NCBI RefSeq assembly: GCF_004683865.2 | Contig: NZ_CP040762.1 | Coordinates: forward strand, 1 to 64,000 | DNA: 64,000 nucleotides | Origin: Paracoccus liaowanqingii | GTDB lineage: Bacteria > Pseudomonadota > Alphaproteobacteria > Rhodobacterales > Rhodobacteraceae | Direction: 5' to 3' | Shown here: positions 34,419 through 43,918 of the stretch, piece by piece | Numbering within the stretch: the first letter of the stretch is position 1 | Layout: each line of letters starts with the position of its first letter | Program-made: the position numbers and the translations under genes | Notes under the pieces: model-generated | Databases searched by the model: none | Seen by the model: only the letters and a program-made list of their open reading frames with translations | Told to the model about the DNA's origin: nothing

Positions 34419-35504
34419 TCAGCGCAGCGCCACACCGAGTTTTGTCTGATACCAGTCGGCCAGCCAAGCGAAGGCTTCTTCATCCAGCGTGGTGGCGCTG
34501 GAATACTGTGCCAACGCAGCTTCACCCGTGGACTGGGGGTAGTCGCCGATTTCGGCCTTGGCGTGGGTGATGAAGTCGGGATCCGCAAAGATCTTTTCGA
34601 GTGCCGCGACGTAGGCGCTTGCGACTTCGGCGGGTGTATCCTGGGGTAGCACCAGTGCCTTGCCCGTGCTGATCGAGGCATTGAACAAGGCGACCCAGGC
34701 CGTGCGTGCGGGTCCATCCAGCGGTTTGCCATGAGTCTGTTCGTATAGCTCGAAGAACGTCGGAACTTCGGGAAATGCCGGGTCGCGGCCGATCTCTCCG
34801 GTCGCGTCGGCGAAGCCGAAGCTCATCAACGGGATCGCCTCGCCAGCCTCGATCAACGGTAGGACATTGCTGCTGTAAGCGGCCGCAGATTGGTGATCGA
34901 CGTTGAACTCTCCGCGCTCGAAAGCAATGCGGGCGGCGCCGCGCTGCGTCCCGAACACCGGGTTCACGTCCAGCCCCAACAGATCCAGCGCAAGGATTGT
35001 CAGCACATCAGCAGATGTTGGGGAGGCTGCGCCGTAGACCAGTGGCACGGAAATGCCTTCAATTCCGTTGCCCGTCATCGCACCGGTCTCATCCGCCACA
35101 TAGATCACGGCACCTAGCGGCGACAGGTAAACCGGCGTGAACTTGTCGACCTCAAAGCGCACTTGGCGATCCCGCAGCAGGGTGGCCATGAAGACCGACG
35201 AAGACATCGCCAACAACTCGCTGCCATCGTTCTGGGCCGAACGGAAGAACGTGTTGGTGCCGGGCAGGCCGCCACCACCGGGTTGGTTCTGCACGACCAT
35301 TGCCGGGTTGCCGGGCAGGGTTTTCTGCAGATAGGGCGTGATCATGCGCACCAGCGTATCGCTGCCGCCACCTTCGGCGAAGGGCACGGTAATCGTGACC
35401 TGCGACGGGGAGAATGCCTCCTGTGCCGTGCCCGTCAGCGGCTGGCTGATCAGCAGCGCCCCGAAGGCCAGTGCCCTGCCCAAATGTCTTGCGTGTAGTG
35501 TCAT
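34419..35504 (-). CDS. tctC: Tripartite tricarboxylate transporter binding protein TctC
   Basis: A 361-residue periplasmic binding protein of the TctC/Bug family. Residues 1-27 form a signal peptide (ALAFGALLISQPLTGTAQ). The mature part starts ITVPFAEGGGSDTLVRMITP and continues PAMVVQNQPGGGGLPGTN, the usual carboxylate-binding loops. GGAGGACGAG precedes the ATG at 35504, inside the end of the TctA gene. It captures a di- or tricarboxylate for the permease encoded upstream. Confidence 0.92.
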   Translation of the reverse strand: MTLHARHLGRALAFGALLISQPLTGTAQEAFSPSQVTITVPFAEGGGSDTLVRMITPYLQKTLPGNPAMVVQNQPGGGGLPGTNTFFRSAQNDGSELLAMSSSVFMATLLRDRQVRFEVDKFTPVYLSPLGAVIYVADETGAMTGNGIEGISVPLVYGAASPTSADVLTILALDLLGLDVNPVFGTQRGAARIAFERGEFNVDHQSAAAYSSNVLPLIEAGEAIPLMSFGFADATGEIGRDPAFPEVPTFFELYEQTHGKPLDGPARTAWVALFNASISTGKALVLPQDTPAEVASAYVAALEKIFADPDFITHAKAEIGDYPQSTGEAALAQYSSATTLDEEAFAWLADWYQTKLGVALR

Positions 35505-35517
35505 AGTCTCGTCCTCC

Positions 35518-37461
35518 TCAACGAGTTGCAAATTCAGTCAGAATTCCGGCCGGCATGTTAAGCCCGGCAACTTGGGAAAGGCCCCAGAACACCGCAGCGG
35601 TAATCAGCGCGGCGGCGATGGCAGTCACGGGCCGCGTCTTGGCCTCCACTGCAAGGAAAGCTGCCAGCGCCATGGGGCCGCCGATAAAAAAGCCCATGCC
35701 CCAGATCATCGCCAAACCCCCGAGAATCCACAGCATCGGGCGCAACGGACCGGATGATTTTCCGTCTTGGTCTGTCTCTTGGTCGGTCAGGACATTTGGC
35801 TTCCGGCGTACCAGCCCTGCGATCACCGTCAGCGCGCAGAGACTGCCAATGGCGGCCACGGCCATCGGGAACATGCGCCCCAGTGGCGTGAAAGATGTCA
35901 GCATGACTGCTGCGCCACCAAAGACCACCAACATGAAAGCCGGGACGCCGAACTGTGCCGTTGACAGCGGAGCGATGTCCGATCCCGACGACTCGGTATC
36001 CAGTTTGTGTGTGGTCAAAAGCGAACGGGTCAGCGTGGCCAGAATGATAGCGCCCACGATCAGAACGATCGGACGGGTGAAGAACGTCTCGAACGTGTAG
36101 ATCTGCGCACTTTGATACAGCAGCACTTCAAGATTGTCCTGCAGCACAAAGCCGATCAGGAAAGCTGGACGCGCATAGCCGAAGCGTCGCAGGAACAGCC
36201 CAAGCACCCCAAAGCCGCCTAGTACGACCAGATCCAGCGGCGCGCGGCCCGATTGCAGCACGGCAAAGCAAACCACCAGCAGCAGGATCGGGGCCAGCCA
36301 GACAAACGGAACACGGGTCAGCTTTGCAAAAGTGCCCGACATGAAATAGCAGGCGACCGCGCCGATCACATTTGCCAGCGCCAATGACCAGACAATGCTG
36401 AAGGTCAGCGACAGATTGCCCTGGACCATTGCGGGGCCGGGCTGGATCCCGACAAGGATCAACCCGGACAGGAACAGTGCGGTCGAACCGGACCCAGGGA
36501 CTGCGAACAGTAGAGTCGGCAGAAGCGCGCCACCAAGAACAGCGTTATTTGACCCCTCGACCGCGATGACGCCACGGATGTCACCCTTGCCGAACTGACT
36601 CTTATCTTTAGCCGAACGCACGGCGTGACCATAGGCCAGCCAGTCAACAACCGACCCACCGATACCAGGCAAGGCGCCGATCAAGCAGCCAAGGCCAGAC
36701 GTGCGCAGCACAAGCCCCTTGTTGTTCAGAACGTCGCGGATACCTTGCCGACCACCGCCTTTCAGAAGGGGTTGCTCCGAGATGGTCTTGCCACTGCGCA
36801 GAAGGTCCACGATCTCGGGGATGACGAAGACACCAAGAACGCAAGCAATGAGCGAAAAGCCGTCGCCAAAATGATAAACTCCGAAGTCCAGCCTATACTC
36901 ACCCGTTGCCGGGGCTGCGCCTACAGCACCGACCAGCAGGCCCAGACAGCAGGCGGCCATGCCTTTGCCAAGGCTTGCCCCGGACAGGGCCGCAACGCTG
37001 GCAAGCCCGAAGAGGACCAGCATCAGCATCTCGGGCATCCCGAAATAAAGAATGATCTGACGCGCCACCAGCAGCGTTGCGGTCAAAACAGCGGCACCGA
37101 ACAGCCCGCCTAGCATGGATGCGAAATAGGCAGCTGAAAGAGCACGCCCCGCCTCGCCTCGCTTTGCTAACGGAAAACCATCCAGAATGGTGGCCTGCGA
37201 CGACGCGGAACCGGGCACGCCCAGCACGATTGAGGTTACGGTATCTCCGGTCGCAACCGTCGCCAGCATCCCGATCATCAAGGCCAGTGCCGAAGCCTGG
37301 TCCAGCCCGAAGATAAATGGCAGCAGCAGCGACATCCCCGCCGTGGCACCAAGCGCGGGCAGGACGCCGACGACTAGCCCTAGCGCACATCCCGCTAGCA
37401 GAAATAGTGGTGTCCAGCCAAAAAACAGCAGGCCAAGCCCGCCTAGCATACTATCGATCAT
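35518..37461 (-). CDS. tctA: TctA permease fused to a TctB-like small subunit
   Basis: A 647-residue inner-membrane protein. The first 500 residues are TctA (GVLPALGATAGMSLLLPF, IVLGVPGSASSQATILDGFP, GALPGIGGSVVDWLAYG, LLFAVPGSGSTALFLSG), about ten membrane helices. Residues 500-647 add four more helices resembling TctB (TAQFGVPAFMLVVFGGAAVM), so the small subunit seems fused. No separate tctB gene is present. With TctC it imports a carboxylate using the proton or sodium gradient. Confidence 0.9.
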   Translation of the reverse strand: MIDSMLGGLGLLFFGWTPLFLLAGCALGLVVGVLPALGATAGMSLLLPFIFGLDQASALALMIGMLATVATGDTVTSIVLGVPGSASSQATILDGFPLAKRGEAGRALSAAYFASMLGGLFGAAVLTATLLVARQIILYFGMPEMLMLVLFGLASVAALSGASLGKGMAACCLGLLVGAVGAAPATGEYRLDFGVYHFGDGFSLIACVLGVFVIPEIVDLLRSGKTISEQPLLKGGGRQGIRDVLNNKGLVLRTSGLGCLIGALPGIGGSVVDWLAYGHAVRSAKDKSQFGKGDIRGVIAVEGSNNAVLGGALLPTLLFAVPGSGSTALFLSGLILVGIQPGPAMVQGNLSLTFSIVWSLALANVIGAVACYFMSGTFAKLTRVPFVWLAPILLLVVCFAVLQSGRAPLDLVVLGGFGVLGLFLRRFGYARPAFLIGFVLQDNLEVLLYQSAQIYTFETFFTRPIVLIVGAIILATLTRSLLTTHKLDTESSGSDIAPLSTAQFGVPAFMLVVFGGAAVMLTSFTPLGRMFPMAVAAIGSLCALTVIAGLVRRKPNVLTDQETDQDGKSSGPLRPMLWILGGLAMIWGMGFFIGGPMALAAFLAVEAKTRPVTAIAAALITAAVFWGLSQVAGLNMPAGILTEFATR

Positions 37462-37501
37462 AGCCCCCCCTTTGCACGCGGACGTGCAACTCCACTTCTT
37501 A

Positions 37502-37530
37502 TGTTGCGGGCATCACCAATTGCCGCAACA
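37502..37530 (-). promoter_or_regulatory. Inverted repeat upstream of tctA, candidate operator
   Basis: The arms TGTTGCGG and CCGCAACA (8 bp, perfect) are separated by 13 bases and centred 55 bases upstream of the tctA start. The position suits a dimeric regulator such as the nearby LysR protein, but this is inference. The rest of 37462-37767 shows no gene. Confidence 0.45.
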
Positions 37531-38038
37531 CGGAAGTTCTTGTCTGGGGGTTAGCAAAACTAATGTGTGAGGCGCTCTTTTCGCTGAGGTTGGCTATGAG
37601 ACAAGTTCAGCACTTCTACGACTAGCAGGTAAGATTTCTGCGTATTCATGCGGCTCTGCAGTAAAGAAGTAATTGTGAAAAAGTATGGTGATCGCGGGCA
37701 CCGCGATCGCTGATCCAGCGGACAGCCGCGCCTCCGCTCCGCTCTGGCCAGCTGACGACCTTTCATTTCACGGTTAAACATCTCTCCGAACCATCCCCCC
37801 GCGCACCGGTCCTAGGCGCCCTGCCCTGCCCATCTCGTCCCTGACGGGCGGGACCGCTGACGCGAGGTGGGCACCTGGTTGTCCAGTCGCGCGCTGAAAC
37901 GACCTTGGGAGTGAAGGCGCGGGACCGGAGCAGGCTGTAAGCGAGACCACGGGGATCGAGCGTCAGCCTGTGGGCAACCGGGTGCCATGTGACAGCCGAT
38001 GTAGCAGAACAACTTCCTTCTCTTAAAGAAGACTGATA

Positions 38039-39192
38039 CCAACGGCCCTAAGCACTGACCCCTTTTGCGTATTCACGCGTGGCAATCGATCGGACGCGCT
38101 CGGGGTCGTTTGCGAAGGCGTTCCATGCGCTGCAGCATCGGTCGACAATGTCTGCGTAGGTGTCAAAGACGGTGATGGCGAGGCAGTTTGCGCGCAGATA
38201 GGCCCAGATGTTCTCAACCGGATTCAGCTCTGGCGCATAGGGCGGAAGCGTCACGATGGTGATGTTGTCGGGGATGCGTAGAGCACTGGAGTTATGCCAG
38301 CCGGCGCCGTCCATGACGAGCACGGCATGGGCGCCCGACGCGACGGTTTTTGCGATTTCAGCGAGATGAGCGTTCATGGCCGAGGTATCGGCACGTGGCA
38401 TGACAAGTGCCGCGGTCGTGGCGCGCGATGGACAGACGGCGCCGAAGATATAGGCCCATTTGTAGCGGGTGTCGCGCGGCGCACGAGGTCGGGTTCCGCA
38501 CTCGGCCCAGGTCCGGGTGAGCGTCCCCTGCTGGCCCACTCTGGCTTCATCCTGAAACCACACCTCCAATGGCTTCCCGTGCGCCGTCTCCGGTAGGGCG
38601 GCCTTTACCGTCGCGGCAAAGTTTTTTTAAATGCCTCCTGTGCCAACGGGTCGGATTTGGGGTGCTGTGGGCGCACCGACAGGCGGCGAAAGCCAAGGGC
38701 TGCCAGCTGCTTGCCGACCGTCCGCTCGTGCATGACCACGCCGAAGCGATCTTCGATCTTGCGCTTGAGATCGACGCAGCGCCAGCGGACCACCCCATCG
38801 GCCTCAAGGTCAGGCCCTTCACGGACCATCCGGGCAAGTTCCGCTTTCTGCTCAGAGTTCAGGAGCGGCGTCGGGCCTGCCCAATACCGGTTCGACAGAC
38901 CGGTGATCCCCTCGGCGTTGTAGCGATGAACCCAATCGCGCAGGGTCTGCCGGTCCATGCCGCAGGCCTCCGCCGCCGTCTTGCGATCCGCGCCCTCCAG
39001 AACAAGAGCGATCGCCAAAATCCGCCGCACCGCTTTTGCATCCTTTGTGCGCGCCGCCGCCGCCCGAAGCTCACTTGTCGACATATCCGTTCGAGTGATC
39101 TCAATCGCCATCAGAACCTCCATCTCTTGATGGCAATGATTCAGATTTTCAGGTCGAAGGGAATCCCGTGAGTCAGAGCTTAGGGCTGTTGG
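38039..39192 (-). mobile_element. IS630-family element, copy 2
   Basis: 1154 bp, same length, orientation and ends as copy 1, with TA duplication at 38037-38038 and 39193-39194. A few base differences are visible. Confidence 0.95.
38048..39111 (-). CDS. IS630-family transposase (two frames, probable programmed -1 frameshift)
   Basis: This has the same two-frame structure as the copy at 20673-21736: frame A ends shortly after a run of seven A, frame B supplies the DDE core (QDEARVG, VMDGAGWHNS, PELNPVENIW). Differences from copy 1 include KSDPL for RSDPL and PRR for PLR near the end of frame A. Both copies keep the slippery run, so both are probably active. Confidence 0.88.
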
Positions 39193-39555
39193 TATGAGAT
39201 CCCCGCGCAAGCGCGGCGATCGCGACGCAGGGGGGATTTGGACAAGCCAAACGCCCCCTGCCATTGCCCGGGCCGCGCCGAGGCGCGTCTGTCAGGGGGC
39301 CGCAAGCCCCCCACCGCAACAGGAAAACACTGCACCTCCTGCGGGGCCGTGTCCTCGCGCTTTGCGCTGCGGTCCGCACCACCCCCTTGTTCGTTTGATT
39401 TTCCCATTGCGGCGGTCCCCCCCTGCCCTCGCCGGGAGGCAAGGTTTCAGGAGAGGGGCGCGCTTCGCGCTTCCTCGCCAGAAACCCCGCCCATTTTGGG
39501 CACCCGACCACGGCGCAGAGACCGGGCGGGACCGTCGCAAGAGAAGGAAAGCCAC

Positions 39556-40338
39556 ATGGCCAAAGCGTTCGATCTTTATCAGCACGTTACCGACAGCATC
39601 ATCGCCAGCATCGAGTCCGGCACCCCGGCATGGCGCAAGCCCTGGACGGGCGACAAGGGCGGCGCACCCTTTCCCCTGCGCAGCAACGGCGAACCCTATT
39701 CCGGCATCAATGTCCTGATGTTGTGGCTGGCCGCCGACGCAAAAGGCTATCACGCCCCGTTCTGGTTCACCTATCGGCAAGCCAAAGAGGCGGGCGGGCA
39801 GGTTCGCAAGGGCGAGACATGCGCCACGGTCGTCAAATACGGCACCTTCGAGCGTGAGGACGAGGCCACCGGCGAGGATCGCCGCATCCCGTATCTGAAA
39901 TCCTACAGCGTGTTTAACGCCGAGCAGATCGAGGGGCTGGCCCCGGAATATTATGGCACGCCTGCCGAGGCCGCGCGTGACCTTGGAACCGAAGCCGACC
40001 CGGCGCTTGACGCCTTTTTTGCTTCAACCGGTATAGAGATCCGCACCAGCGACGACCCGCGCGCGTTCTACAATCCGGCAGAGGACTTTGTTCACATGCC
40101 GCCCATTGCCACCTTCCACGACGCAGCCGGATTTTACGGGACCCTTGCTCATGAGCAGATTCACGCGACTGGTCATGTCAGCCGCCTAGATCGCTTCTCG
40201 CGCTTCACCGACCGCAAGGCGTATGCGTTCGAGGAACTGATTGCGGAAATCGGCAACTGCATGGTCTGCGCCCAGATTGGCCTGACCCCGGATTATGAAC
40301 AGTCGGGCGCATACCTGAAAAGCTGGTTGCGTTTATGA
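39556..40338 (+). CDS. ardC: ArdC-like antirestriction protein, C-terminally truncated
   Basis: A 260-residue protein of the ArdC family (N-terminal ssDNA-binding region plus a zinc metallopeptidase-like domain). MAKAFDLYQHVTDSIIASIE then SGTPAWRKPW is the typical N-terminus, and the metal site HEQIHATGH starts near residue 198 with a downstream Glu in FEELIAEIGNC. Family proteins protect incoming plasmid DNA from restriction. The usual tail after YLKSWLRVL is missing: the frame ends SWLRL at the border of the recombinase element. GAAGGAAAG precedes the start. Confidence 0.88.
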   Translation: MAKAFDLYQHVTDSIIASIESGTPAWRKPWTGDKGGAPFPLRSNGEPYSGINVLMLWLAADAKGYHAPFWFTYRQAKEAGGQVRKGETCATVVKYGTFEREDEATGEDRRIPYLKSYSVFNAEQIEGLAPEYYGTPAEAARDLGTEADPALDAFFASTGIEIRTSDDPRAFYNPAEDFVHMPPIATFHDAAGFYGTLAHEQIHATGHVSRLDRFSRFTDRKAYAFEELIAEIGNCMVCAQIGLTPDYEQSGAYLKSWLRL

Positions 40339-40442
40339 CGAGGTGAGCATAACCGCAATTATCCGCAGCAGTCTATAATGTGAAGGAACGTGGCCAGATC
40401 GGCCAGTGTTCGCGGTTTCCGGCCACATTCCTCCGCATTATT

Positions 40443-41447
40443 TTAGAGCGTATCGAGCCAGGCGAGAATGCTCGTATCGCGTTTCCACGAGGGCTGACCG
40501 CCGGGCGTTTCGGGAACGCCCACCTGTTCCAATGCCTTGCGCTTTGTTTCGAGGTTGGCTCGGGCATAGTGGTTCGTCGTGTCGAGGCTCACGTGCCCGA
40601 GCCAGCTACGGATAACCGTGACGTCGACGCCAGCCGATATGAGATGCACGGCGGTGGCATGCCTGAAGGCATGGGGTGTCACATGTTTGTCGCGTAGCGT
40701 TGGCGTGGTCCTAGCCGCGACCCTCACATAGGCGGCGAGCTTGAACCGGACCCCCGACGCGCTGAGCGGTTTTCCGTAGCGGTTGACGAACAGCCTCTGG
40801 TCTGGCGCACGCGGTTGCCGTTCGAGCAGCTTCTTTAACAACGTCACGGTTTCCGGCCAGAGCGGGCAGATACGTTCTTTTCGGCCCTTTCCGGTCAGGC
40901 GCACGCAGCTTGGGCTTTCGAAGCGGACCGCATCGGGGCACAGGTCGAGTGCTTCCTGTATTCGCGCGCCGCTGTTGTAGAGGAACGAGAGCAGGGCATG
41001 GTCGCGCATACCTTCGCGTGTCGAACGATCAGGCTGAGCCAGGATTGCAGCCACTTCCGCCGGATCCAGATAACAGGGTTCCGAGACTGGTCCGCGCTTT
41101 ACCGGAATGTTGAGGATTTCGACGCATTGCGCGATTGATCCGGGATCTTTGGTCGCAACGAAGTTGAAGAAGCTGCGTATCGCTGCAAGCCGGCAGTTGC
41201 GCGTGCCGACCGTGCCGCCGCGTTCGCGCTCGGCGTGACCGAGGAACGAGATGACCTCTCCAGCGGTCAGATCGGCCAGCGCAATCATCGCCACCCTTTT
41301 GCCCGAGCGATGTGCAACGAACCGGAGGAAGAGCCGCCAGGCATCGCGATACGAACGCACCGTATGGATGGAGGCATTGCGCTGCTCGACCAGCCATTCG
41401 TAGAAGAACGCGCGCATCAGGTATGGGAACCGATTGTTCTTGGTCAT
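40443..41447 (-). CDS. Tyrosine-type site-specific recombinase
   Basis: A 334-residue integrase/XerCD-like recombinase. The N-terminal SAM-like core-binding domain (SIHTVRSYRDAWRLFLRFVA) is followed by the catalytic domain with Arg in YNSGARIQEAL, HAFRH near 265, HVSL and the nucleophile Tyr in TTNHYARANL near 291. The start at 41447 overlaps the upstream recombinase stop (ATGA), as in tandem recombinase elements. It appears intact. Confidence 0.9.
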   Translation of the reverse strand: MTKNNRFPYLMRAFFYEWLVEQRNASIHTVRSYRDAWRLFLRFVAHRSGKRVAMIALADLTAGEVISFLGHAERERGGTVGTRNCRLAAIRSFFNFVATKDPGSIAQCVEILNIPVKRGPVSEPCYLDPAEVAAILAQPDRSTREGMRDHALLSFLYNSGARIQEALDLCPDAVRFESPSCVRLTGKGRKERICPLWPETVTLLKKLLERQPRAPDQRLFVNRYGKPLSASGVRFKLAAYVRVAARTTPTLRDKHVTPHAFRHATAVHLISAGVDVTVIRSWLGHVSLDTTNHYARANLETKRKALEQVGVPETPGGQPSWKRDTSILAWLDTL

Positions 41448-42107
41448 GCCCGCACCTCCGGCCCGATCTCGAGGCATGGCGCGCCAACCACACGGAACCG
41501 CTCATTGGCGTGATGCAGCAGGTCCTGCGTGACGGTGATGTAGACCAGGGTCGAGTTGATGTCCCGATGGCCAAGATAGGTTGCGAGGAACGGCAGACGA
41601 TCCTGCGGGTTGATGCCCGCTTTGTACCATTCGAGGATCCGGTTCACGACCATCGAGTGCCTCAAGTCGTGCAGGCGAGGACCCGTTCGCCCCTGAGGCG
41701 GTTTCAACCCGGCGCGACGTATGACGTCGACGAGTAACCAGGCAACCGCCCCCTTCGTATAGCGGTCACCACGCTGTTCGTGCCAGAACAGGCCAGAGTG
41801 CCGATCAGGAGATCCACCGGCGCGGCGTCGCGCTTCGGTATAGGCTCGAAGCTCGACCATCACGCTATTAGGAAGCGGTAGTATCCTGGTCTTGTAGAAC
41901 TTGGTCTGGCGGATCGTGATCGTGCCGCCTTCGAAGTCAACGTCACCAAAATCGAGGTGGGCCAGTTCGCTTCGCCGCAGACCTGCGCAATAGGCGAGCA
42001 GCAGCATTGTGTAGATACTCAATGGCCGAAGCGGCGCCCGTGGTGAAGGGTATGAACGAGCGACGTCGAGCATGCACCCTACGTCGGTCGGAGTGTAAAT
42101 ATACGGT
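41444..42107 (-). pseudogene. Tyrosine-type recombinase, 5'-truncated
   Basis: The catalytic domain is present: Arg in YCAGLRRSELAHL, RLHDLRHSMVVNR, LGHRDINST and the Tyr in LVYITVTQDL. The frame continues upstream only into IS21 sequence, so the N-terminal core-binding domain is missing. The 3' end overlaps the next recombinase. Probably nonfunctional. Confidence 0.8.
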
Positions 42108-42517
42108 TGTGTTTCGGCGTGCAAAACTGACCCCCTTGGCGGGGTAATCGGCGTCCAATTTTGACCCCCCTCGGGTTTCATCTGACCATCCGTTGCGAGG
42201 CAGCGGATGGAGGGGGAGTTGAAGCGAGTGGATACGATAGCGCGGGTGCGTCGGGCGTTTCCTGTGCAGGGCTGGTCGATGAAGCGCATCGTCCGGGACC
42301 TGCATGTGTCGCGCAACACGGTGCGCAAGATCCTGCGGTCAGACGAGACGGACTTCACCTACGAGCGTGACCATCAGCCGATGCCGCGGGTTGGGCCCTG
42401 GCAGTCGGAGGTGGATCGGTTCCTGGTTGCCAATGAAGGCAAGGCGTCGCGAGAACGGCTGACCCTGATCCGGATCTACGAGGAGGTCCGGTCACTCGGC
42501 TACGAGGGCAGTTACGA

Positions 42518-43918
42518 GAGCTATGCGGGATTTTGGGTGACGCGGCCTGATCAAGCGGCGCGGCTTTCGTTGGCGTCCTGCTCGGCGACACCGTCAGTGA
42601 ACTTGACGCCTTCGACGACGAGAGGCAACTGGTTTGCGCCCTTCAGTCGTCGCCATTTCTTCGCTGCGGCCTGAACCAGCTTGAACACCATCAGCTTCGC
42701 TGTCTTCTGAGACAACGCGCCTTTGGTTCGGACGGTGCGATGGCGGACGGTCGCGAAGACGCTCTCGATCGGGTTGGACGTGCGCAGGTGGTCCCAGTGA
42801 GCGGCCGGGAAGTCGTAGAAGGCCAGCAGTGCCTCTCGATCCTTGGTCAGGCAGGCGACGGCTTTCTCGTATTTCACGCCATACTTCTCGACGAAGGTAT
42901 TGACGGCGGTCTCTGCCGCCGCGCGGGTCGCGGCTTGCCAGATCTCCCGCAGGTCAGTCTTCACCGCCGGGTGCATCGACTTCGGAAGCTTGTTCAGGAC
43001 GTTGGACACCTTGTGGGTCCAACAGCGTTGGTGGCGCGTGTCGGGGAAGATCTCATCCAGCGCCTTCCAGAAGCCAAGGGCACCATCTCCGACCGCGAGG
43101 TCCGGTGGCGCCGAGAGGCCGCGGGCCCTGAGGTCGACCAGCAGTTCATGCCAGCTCTGCGCGCTCTCGCGGACCCCAACCTGGAACCCCAGCAGCTCCT
43201 TCTTCCCTTCCGGCGTCGCCCCGATGATCACCAGCATGCACTCGGCCTGCGGCTCCATCCGGGCCTGCAGATACACGCCGTCGGCCCAGACATAGACGTA
43301 GCGCCGGGCCGAGAGGTTTCGGCGTTGCCAGCGGTCATGTTCTGCTTGCCACTCGCCCGTGAGCCGCGAGATCGCTCCTGGCGACAGGTTGGGCGCATCC
43401 GGACCGACCAGCGCGCTCAGAGCCTCCTGGAAGTCTCCAGTCGAGACGCCGCGCAAGTAGAGGACCGGAAGCAGAGCATCAAGGCTAGGCGAACGGCGCG
43501 CCCACTTCGGAAGAATGCGCGAATTGAACCGGATCTTGTCCTCCGGCGGCGCATCAGCTGCCCGGTCGCGCACCTTCTGTCTCTGCACCGGGATAGGGCC
43601 GATCCCGGTCTGGATGTTCCGCTCAGGGCCGGTGCCGTGGTGGACAACGCGCTGCCTGCCATCGGGCAGGCGCTCCTCAGCAAACTGCGCGACAAAACTC
43701 GCGGCCTCAGCCCTGAGTGCCGCTGCCAGCATCTGCCGGGCGCCGTCGCGTGCAATCTCGGTGAGTGGATCAACGACAGATCCGGGCTGGTGAAGCGGGG
43801 TGATCGTGATATCATCTTCCAAGGCGTATCGCTCCTTCGGGAGGTTCTGGCAGGCTTTGACACCCACCACGATACGCCGCCTTCTCAGACCCCATCACCC
43901 AAAATCGGCCATAGCTCC
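42518..43918 (-). mobile_element. IS256-family element 2, complete
   Basis: 1401 bp with inverted repeats sharing GAGCTATG and GATTTTGGGTGA and an 8-bp duplication AGTTACGA (42510-42517, 43919-43926). Removal restores the IstA reading GYEGSYDAIRRYAKTW. Confidence 0.92.
42551..43822 (-). CDS. IS256-family transposase
   Basis: A 423-residue mutator-type transposase: KVRDRAADAP, YVWADGVYLQARM, VIIGATPEGKKELLG, VGDGALGFWKALDEIF with HQRCWTHKVSNVLN, and HLRTSNPIESVFATVRHRT are family motifs. The TTG start at 43822 follows AAGGAG; a GTG at 43870 would add 16 residues. It is clearly different from the IS256 transposase at 24210, so the two are separate elements. Intact. Confidence 0.92.
   Translation of the reverse strand: MEDDITITPLHQPGSVVDPLTEIARDGARQMLAAALRAEAASFVAQFAEERLPDGRQRVVHHGTGPERNIQTGIGPIPVQRQKVRDRAADAPPEDKIRFNSRILPKWARRSPSLDALLPVLYLRGVSTGDFQEALSALVGPDAPNLSPGAISRLTGEWQAEHDRWQRRNLSARRYVYVWADGVYLQARMEPQAECMLVIIGATPEGKKELLGFQVGVRESAQSWHELLVDLRARGLSAPPDLAVGDGALGFWKALDEIFPDTRHQRCWTHKVSNVLNKLPKSMHPAVKTDLREIWQAATRAAAETAVNTFVEKYGVKYEKAVACLTKDREALLAFYDFPAAHWDHLRTSNPIESVFATVRHRTVRTKGALSQKTAKLMVFKLVQAAAKKWRRLKGANQLPLVVEGVKFTDGVAEQDANESRAA

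Larger units (their letters stand above)
37768..39494 (+). repeat. Duplicated noncoding segment, copy B, split by IS630
   Basis: This matches copy A (31840-32300). The IS630 at 38039-39192 inserted at TA inside it, and about 110 bases near 39306-39415 are absent from copy A. It ends 61 bases before the ArdC gene. Confidence 0.8.
40339..42107 (-). mobile_element. Tyrosine-recombinase element, RIT-like, truncated
   Basis: Two overlapping tyrosine-recombinase genes in tandem on the minus strand resemble the last two genes of Recombinase-In-Trio elements. One end lies at the break in ArdC, where ATAACCGCAATTATCCGCA occurs at 40351. The other end was removed where the IS21 at 42108 begins. The RIT assignment is inference. 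Confidence 0.55.
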
